Origin: CAYZEE01 sp964477485
GTDB lineage: Bacteria; Patescibacteriota; Microgenomatia; Levybacterales; UBA12049
NCBI GenBank assembly: GCA_964477485.1
Contig: CAYZEE010000043.1
Coordinates: forward strand, 1-7,746
DNA length: 7,746 bases
Reading direction: 5' to 3'
In this document: one piece after another, positions 5,523 through 7,746 of the stretch
Layout: each line of letters opens with the position of its first letter
Position numbering within the stretch: the first letter of the stretch is position 1
The notes under the pieces: generated by a model
Database searches by the model: none
What the model was told of the DNA's origin: nothing
What the model saw: only the letters and a program-made list of their open reading frames with translations
Position numbers and translations under genes: made by a program

Positions 5523-6365
5523 GTGAGCTATGTTAAAAAATCCGGGCAAATCATTCCCATAATTCTAACTTTTTTAACTTTTTTCCTTCTTTGGGGAATT
5601 TTATTTTTCTTAATTTCTTTTCTTAATACCTTACCGACAAAAGAAAAAATAATTTTAACTCTTAGAAAAACTGATATATTAATTGGTTTTGTTATTTATA
5701 TTAAAACCTCTATTGACCTTGCAATCTTTGTAGGAAATGCAATGCAGAGAAATCCAGGTACCAAGAAAAGAATAGCAATTGAACTTGGAACAGCGCTTGG
5801 AAACGGAATCGGAACTTTTTTAATTCTTATTATTTGGGTATTTTTCAGAAAGATACCGATTCTTATGGGATTTATGATTATCCTTGCATCTCTGGTACTT
5901 CTCCAGATGGCGCAGGAAAGTTTTGAATTATTCTACAAAAAAAATTCCGGCTCCAGAATTTCATCCCATGTATTTTTTATTTCAAAACAGCTAAACTTCA
6001 TAAATAAAGCGGGTGGCAAATTTTTCAAATACATTCTACCCAATTTTAATATTTTAAACGTCGATACTTTGCCCTTCCTAGGTCTGATTATATTTTCTTT
6101 TACTGTTCCGTTTATCTTGGGGCTTGATAATTTTGCAGGGTATATACCGCTTTTTTCAATTGTAAATGTGTACGGATTTGCAATAGGTGTTTTCTTGGGA
6201 CATATGCTTTTAAATCTCGGACTTTTTCTTTCTCCAACCAAAACTACCTCTTTGGTCCGTCATCCTCTCGCGCTTGCTGCCGGTGGTTTAGCTTTTGTTG
6301 GGCTGGCATTCTGGGGATTCTATGAAACCCTAAGAATCTTTCAGATGATGCTGTTGACGCATTAA
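5523..6365 (+). CDS. Multi-pass inner-membrane protein, LysE/TerC/CadD-superfamily-like
   Basis: A 280-residue protein with about seven hydrophobic segments (about 9-33, 51-72, 92-108, 112-130, 184-200, 210-236, 248-268). Two halves each carry an Asp motif at a helix start: IDLAIFVGNAM (64-74) with ELGTALGNGIGT (87-98), and GLDNFAGY (200-207) with GHMLLNLGL (226-234). A repeated D/N motif followed about 20 residues later by a Gly-rich helix is typical of LysE-superfamily exporters (TerC, CadD, MntP). A metal or small-solute transport role is therefore plausible but not proven. GTG 5523 is chosen because the -10 ends 7 bases upstream. The longer frame back to 5454 would run through the tRNA-Arg gene and this promoter and is rejected. 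The gene is divergent from the tRNA genes. The membrane nature is certain; the family is tentative. Confidence 0.8.
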   Translation: MSYVKKSGQIIPIILTFLTFFLLWGILFFLISFLNTLPTKEKIILTLRKTDILIGFVIYIKTSIDLAIFVGNAMQRNPGTKKRIAIELGTALGNGIGTFLILIIWVFFRKIPILMGFMIILASLVLLQMAQESFELFYKKNSGSRISSHVFFISKQLNFINKAGGKFFKYILPNFNILNVDTLPFLGLIIFSFTVPFILGLDNFAGYIPLFSIVNVYGFAIGVFLGHMLLNLGLFLSPTKTTSLVRHPLALAAGGLAFVGLAFWGFYETLRIFQMMLLTH

Positions 6366-6375
6366 AATTGGTGAG

Positions 6376-6495
6376 CTGGTAACCGTACTTCGCTCGAACC
6401 TATCAAACTATATAACGCCTGAATTAAAAGAACAGTTACTAGCCTTAAAATCTTACCTGAAAACTGAAAGTTTTGCAACTATAACTTTTGAATAG
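6376..6495 (+). other. Possible small protein or gene remnant
   Basis: The frame open from 6358 to TAG 6493-6495 gives a protein-like sequence ending in NYITPELKEQLLALKSYLKT and ESFATITFE: rich in Leu, Lys and Glu, and likely an amphipathic helix. There is no ATG, GTG or TTG start in the frame. A TAAAAT (6363-6368) ends 7 bases before an in-frame CTG at 6376, which fits the window's leaderless spacing, and an ATT at 6361 would overlap the end of the membrane-protein gene. It could be a 39-residue protein, the tail of a deleted gene, or chance. Nothing else is seen in the 6366-6517 gap apart from a weak hairpin at 6460-6474. Confidence 0.25.
6460..6474. terminator. Weak AT-rich hairpin between convergent genes
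   Basis: AAAACT/AGTTTT pair around a 3-base loop, about 45 bases past the end of the minus-strand metal cassette and about 95 bases past the membrane-protein gene (+). The stem is nearly all A-T with no strong U-run, so it is only a possible bidirectional terminator. Confidence 0.2.
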
Positions 6496-6517
6496 AGGAT
6501 TATATAGATACCTTATA

Positions 6518-7024
6518 TTATCGACACTTAATACATATTATATTAATCCTTTTCGAGACAGAATAGAGGGAAAAGAGGAGAAGTATAATCGAAAAAATAA
6601 AGAGCAATCTTTGGTATTGTATAAAAAAAAGTACTGCGCCCCCTCCTAAAAATCCAAATATGCCAAAAAGACACATCGGACAAAGCTTCGTACCAAAAAG
6701 GAAGGCTGGGATGCCACTAAAGAGTCCCACGTTACCTTGTCCAATGATATCTATATTATGTTTTCGCTCTCTGCGAAAAAGTAGAAAAGCATTCATAATA
6801 AGTAACAAACTTTCCAGCACAGCAATCAAAGTAATCATCATCCAATCTTGGATTTGGAACAGAGTTGCTTGAAAAGCAAAACTATTGGAAGGAATAGCTT
6901 TAACTGGAATAAGATACAACAAAAGGCTAATAGCAGGGATAAGTAGCAGAAAAGAAATGAAATATCCCTTCTTTTGAAATACCTTTATACTTGCTAAAAC
7001 TGGTTGAGTGAAAACATCAATCAT
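6518..7024 (-). CDS. Four-helix membrane protein with two CxxC motifs, putative metal transporter of the merR-linked cassette
   Basis: A 168-residue inner-membrane protein. Hydrophobic helices are at about 21-41, 61-83, 101-134 and 139-156. The third contains FGTKLCPMCLFGIFGFLGGG, placing a CPxC pair (C115, C118) in the membrane; a second pair, CIKC (C164, C167), ends the protein after the last helix. Cysteine pairs in and next to the membrane, together with a MerR-type regulator and a Cys-rich small protein upstream, suggest passage or sensing of a thiophilic metal, in the manner of MerT/MerF/MerC, though I see no sequence match to them. An in-frame TTG at 7069 directly abuts the previous stop, but it would place a palindrome inside the coding region, so ATG 7024 is preferred. 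No Shine-Dalgarno sequence is visible. Function is inferred mainly from context. Confidence 0.75.
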   Translation of the reverse strand: MIDVFTQPVLASIKVFQKKGYFISFLLLIPAISLLLYLIPVKAIPSNSFAFQATLFQIQDWMMITLIAVLESLLLIMNAFLLFRRERKHNIDIIGQGNVGLFSGIPAFLFGTKLCPMCLFGIFGFLGGGAVLFFIQYQRLLFIFSIILLLFSLYSVSKRINIICIKCR

Positions 7025-7045
7025 AAGTATTTCAACAATATAATT

Positions 7046-7059
7046 CCTCGTGCACGAGG
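7046..7059. promoter_or_regulatory. 14-bp perfect palindrome between the Cys-rich and membrane protein genes
   Basis: CCTCGTGCACGAGG is GC-rich in an AT-rich region and perfectly self-complementary. It lies in the 45-bp gap inside the minus-strand operon, just upstream of TATATT (7035-7040 complement) and ATG 7024. It could be an operator, or a short RNA hairpin (5-bp stem, TGCA loop) that tunes expression between the two genes. Confidence 0.45.
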
Positions 7060-7069
7060 TAATTAACAA

Positions 7070-7216
7070 TTACTCTTTTTTTTCCATGCGCTTCCCACAG
7101 CAACAAGTCGGATTTTGGTCCCCACCTTTCCCTTCTTGTGTACCTTTAGTGACCGTTACTTCACAGCCACATTCTGGATCGGGACATTTATAGACTTCCC
7201 CTTTTTTGAATGCCAT
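7070..7216 (-). CDS. Small Cys-rich protein, desulforedoxin/metal-binding-like
   Basis: A 48-residue soluble protein with six cysteines: KCPDPECGCEV (C11, C16, C18) and PTCCCGKRM (C38-C40), separated by a Gly/Lys-rich loop. The order GEVYKC...C-x-C...CCxG resembles desulforedoxin and the N-terminal domain of desulfoferrodoxin, which bind iron with four Cys (CxxC and CC), but with altered spacing and two extra Cys. It likely binds a thiophilic metal as a small carrier or buffer. The start is decided by a perfect Shine-Dalgarno AGGAGGTG located within the end of the merR-like gene; the gap after the merR-like stop is 3 bp. It falls under the usual ORF size cut-offs and is easily missed. Coding status is well supported; the bound metal is unknown. 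Confidence 0.82.
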   Translation of the reverse strand: MAFKKGEVYKCPDPECGCEVTVTKGTQEGKGGDQNPTCCCGKRMEKKE

Positions 7217-7219
7217 ACG

Positions 7220-7660
7220 TTATTCACCTCCTTTCTCCATCTGTTCTATCACTTCACAATTGCATTTTTCCCTTATTTTTCTTTTTGGTTGGGTCAGAGA
7301 CACAGTTTTAAGATTTTTATCCAGTCTCACTAGCTGCGACTTTAGTATGGAGAGCTCGCCGATTCTCTGTTTGATAGATGAAATATACGAAGGCAACTTT
7401 TCAAGCATTTTTTCCCTGAGATGTTCACAGCTTTCATCCATGCACTCGTCAACAAGCTCTTTAATTTCAGCAAGAGATAGCTCTAAGCTTCGTGCCTCTT
7501 TGATAAGACGGAGGCGAAGCGTCTCTTTATCTGAGTAATATCGATAGTTATTATCCATCCTCTTTGCTGGGGTAATGAGACCTCTTTCCTCATAATAGCG
7601 GATTGTTTTTGGAGGAAGTCCGATCTTTTTTGAAAGTTGTCCAATGGTAAGTTTATTCAT
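7220..7660 (-). CDS. MerR-family metal-responsive transcription regulator
   Basis: A 146-residue dimeric activator/repressor. The N-terminal winged helix-turn-helix is classic (IGQLSKKIGLPPKTIRYYEERGLI, 6-29; then NNYRYYSDKETLRLRLIKEARSLELSLAEIKELV, 37-70), followed by a coiled-coil dimer helix (about 82-118). The four cysteines are C73, C78, C133 and C135. C78 aligns roughly with the cross-dimer sensor Cys of MerR/ZntR/CadR, and CNCEVIEQMEKG aligns with the C-terminal Cys of those proteins. The middle loop is about 15-20 residues longer and the usual second loop Cys is absent, replaced by a C-x-C pair. This points to a heavy-metal sensor of uncommon geometry. It leads an operon with the Cys-rich and CxxC membrane proteins. 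ATG 7660 lies 6 bases after the -10, so it is probably leaderless. The metal (Hg, Cu, Zn, Cd, Pb or other) cannot be decided. Confidence 0.92.
   Translation of the reverse strand: MNKLTIGQLSKKIGLPPKTIRYYEERGLITPAKRMDNNYRYYSDKETLRLRLIKEARSLELSLAEIKELVDECMDESCEHLREKMLEKLPSYISSIKQRIGELSILKSQLVRLDKNLKTVSLTQPKRKIREKCNCEVIEQMEKGGE
7225..7232 (-). promoter_or_regulatory. Strong Shine-Dalgarno sequence of the Cys-rich gene
   Basis: AGGAGGTG on the minus strand is fully complementary to the 16S rRNA 3' end and sits 8 bases before ATG 7216. It is built from the last codons of the merR-like gene (encoding KGGE). It is the only strong site of this kind in the window, showing that operon-internal genes here do use it. 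Confidence 0.85.
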
Positions 7661-7666
7661 AACAAG

Positions 7667-7697
7667 AGTATAAACCTTCCAGCTACAGGAATGTCAA
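7667..7697 (-). promoter_or_regulatory. MerR-type stretched promoter/operator of the metal cassette
   Basis: On the minus strand, -35 TTGACA (7692-7697) and -10 TATACT (7667-7672) are separated by 19 bp instead of 17. This is the stretched spacing that MerR regulators correct by twisting the DNA. The spacer holds the dyad TTCC-N7-GGAA (7677-7691). The half CTGGAAGGTTTA closely matches, from memory, the E. coli CueR site at copA. The -10 ends 6 bases before ATG 7660, so the operator also defines a leaderless start. This implies autoregulation of the whole cassette. Confidence 0.82.
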
Positions 7698-7746
7698 GAG
7701 GTAAAATCCGATAGCGTACCAAAATTATGTTGCTATTTAAGGTTTA

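Noticed and set aside
7025..7069. TTG 7069 start of the CxxC membrane protein
   Set aside because: Although it abuts the previous stop, the 15 extra codons hold a perfect palindrome and read unlike a membrane-protein N terminus; not fully excluded.
7115..7538. Plus-strand frames opposite the metal cassette
   Set aside because: Low-complexity Phe/Ser-rich shadows of the merR-like and Cys-rich genes, with no promoter or Shine-Dalgarno sequence.
1..7746. CRISPR array, insertion sequence or transposase
   Set aside because: No regularly spaced repeats, terminal inverted repeats or transposase/integrase motifs were seen on either strand.

Overview
This is an AT-rich, tightly packed bacterial window with short gaps, two tRNA genes, nine recognisable protein genes, one broken gene and several regulatory sites. 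The gene content (a DUF5674-like small protein beside a second small conserved-looking protein, an atypical response regulator, a membrane-anchored deacetylase) and the very short promoters suggest a Patescibacteria/CPR-type genome, possibly Microgenomates. That is an inference; no rRNA or ribosomal protein gene is present to confirm it.

Layout. Positions 33-1025 (-) encode a Y-family DNA polymerase IV and 1091-1990 (-) a membrane-anchored polysaccharide deacetylase. Divergent from these, 2073-3248 (+) is a response-regulator-like protein with a degenerate receiver and two OmpR/PhoB-type winged-helix domains. An overlapping pair of small genes follows (3292-3630 DUF5674-like, 3627-3959 unknown), then a broken histidine-phosphatase gene (3995-4305). 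Positions 4346-4482 look like a small transcription unit on the minus strand: a strong extended -10, hairpins, and a 24-bp perfect palindrome. Then come an SGNH/GDSL hydrolase (4530-5165, -), a structured gap, tRNA-His(GTG) (5313-5390, -) and tRNA-Arg(TCT) (5408-5480, -). A multi-pass membrane protein resembling the LysE/TerC/CadD transporters runs divergently (5523-6365, +). The right end is a minus-strand metal-type cassette: MerR-family regulator (7220-7660), a 48-residue cysteine-rich protein (7070-7216), and a four-helix membrane protein with two CxxC motifs (6518-7024).

The clearest general pattern is how genes start. Six transcription-unit-leading genes (pol IV, response regulator, DUF5674-like, SGNH hydrolase, LysE/TerC-like, merR-like) have a -10 hexamer ending only 6-8 bases before the start codon, so their mRNAs should be leaderless. 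The deacetylase has a gap of 12 bases. In contrast, a gene inside an operon (the Cys-rich protein) has a perfect Shine-Dalgarno sequence, and another starts by an ATGA overlap. This pattern also corrects two starts: GTG 5523 for the membrane protein and ATG 1990 for the deacetylase.

The merR-like promoter has consensus elements TTGACA and TATACT separated by 19 bp, with a TTCC-N7-GGAA dyad in the spacer. This is the classic architecture of MerR-type metal-responsive promoters. With the Cys-rich protein and the CxxC membrane protein downstream, it is the best candidate here for a little-described system: a compact, self-regulated thiophilic-metal handling cassette with no recognisable reductase or P-type ATPase in view.
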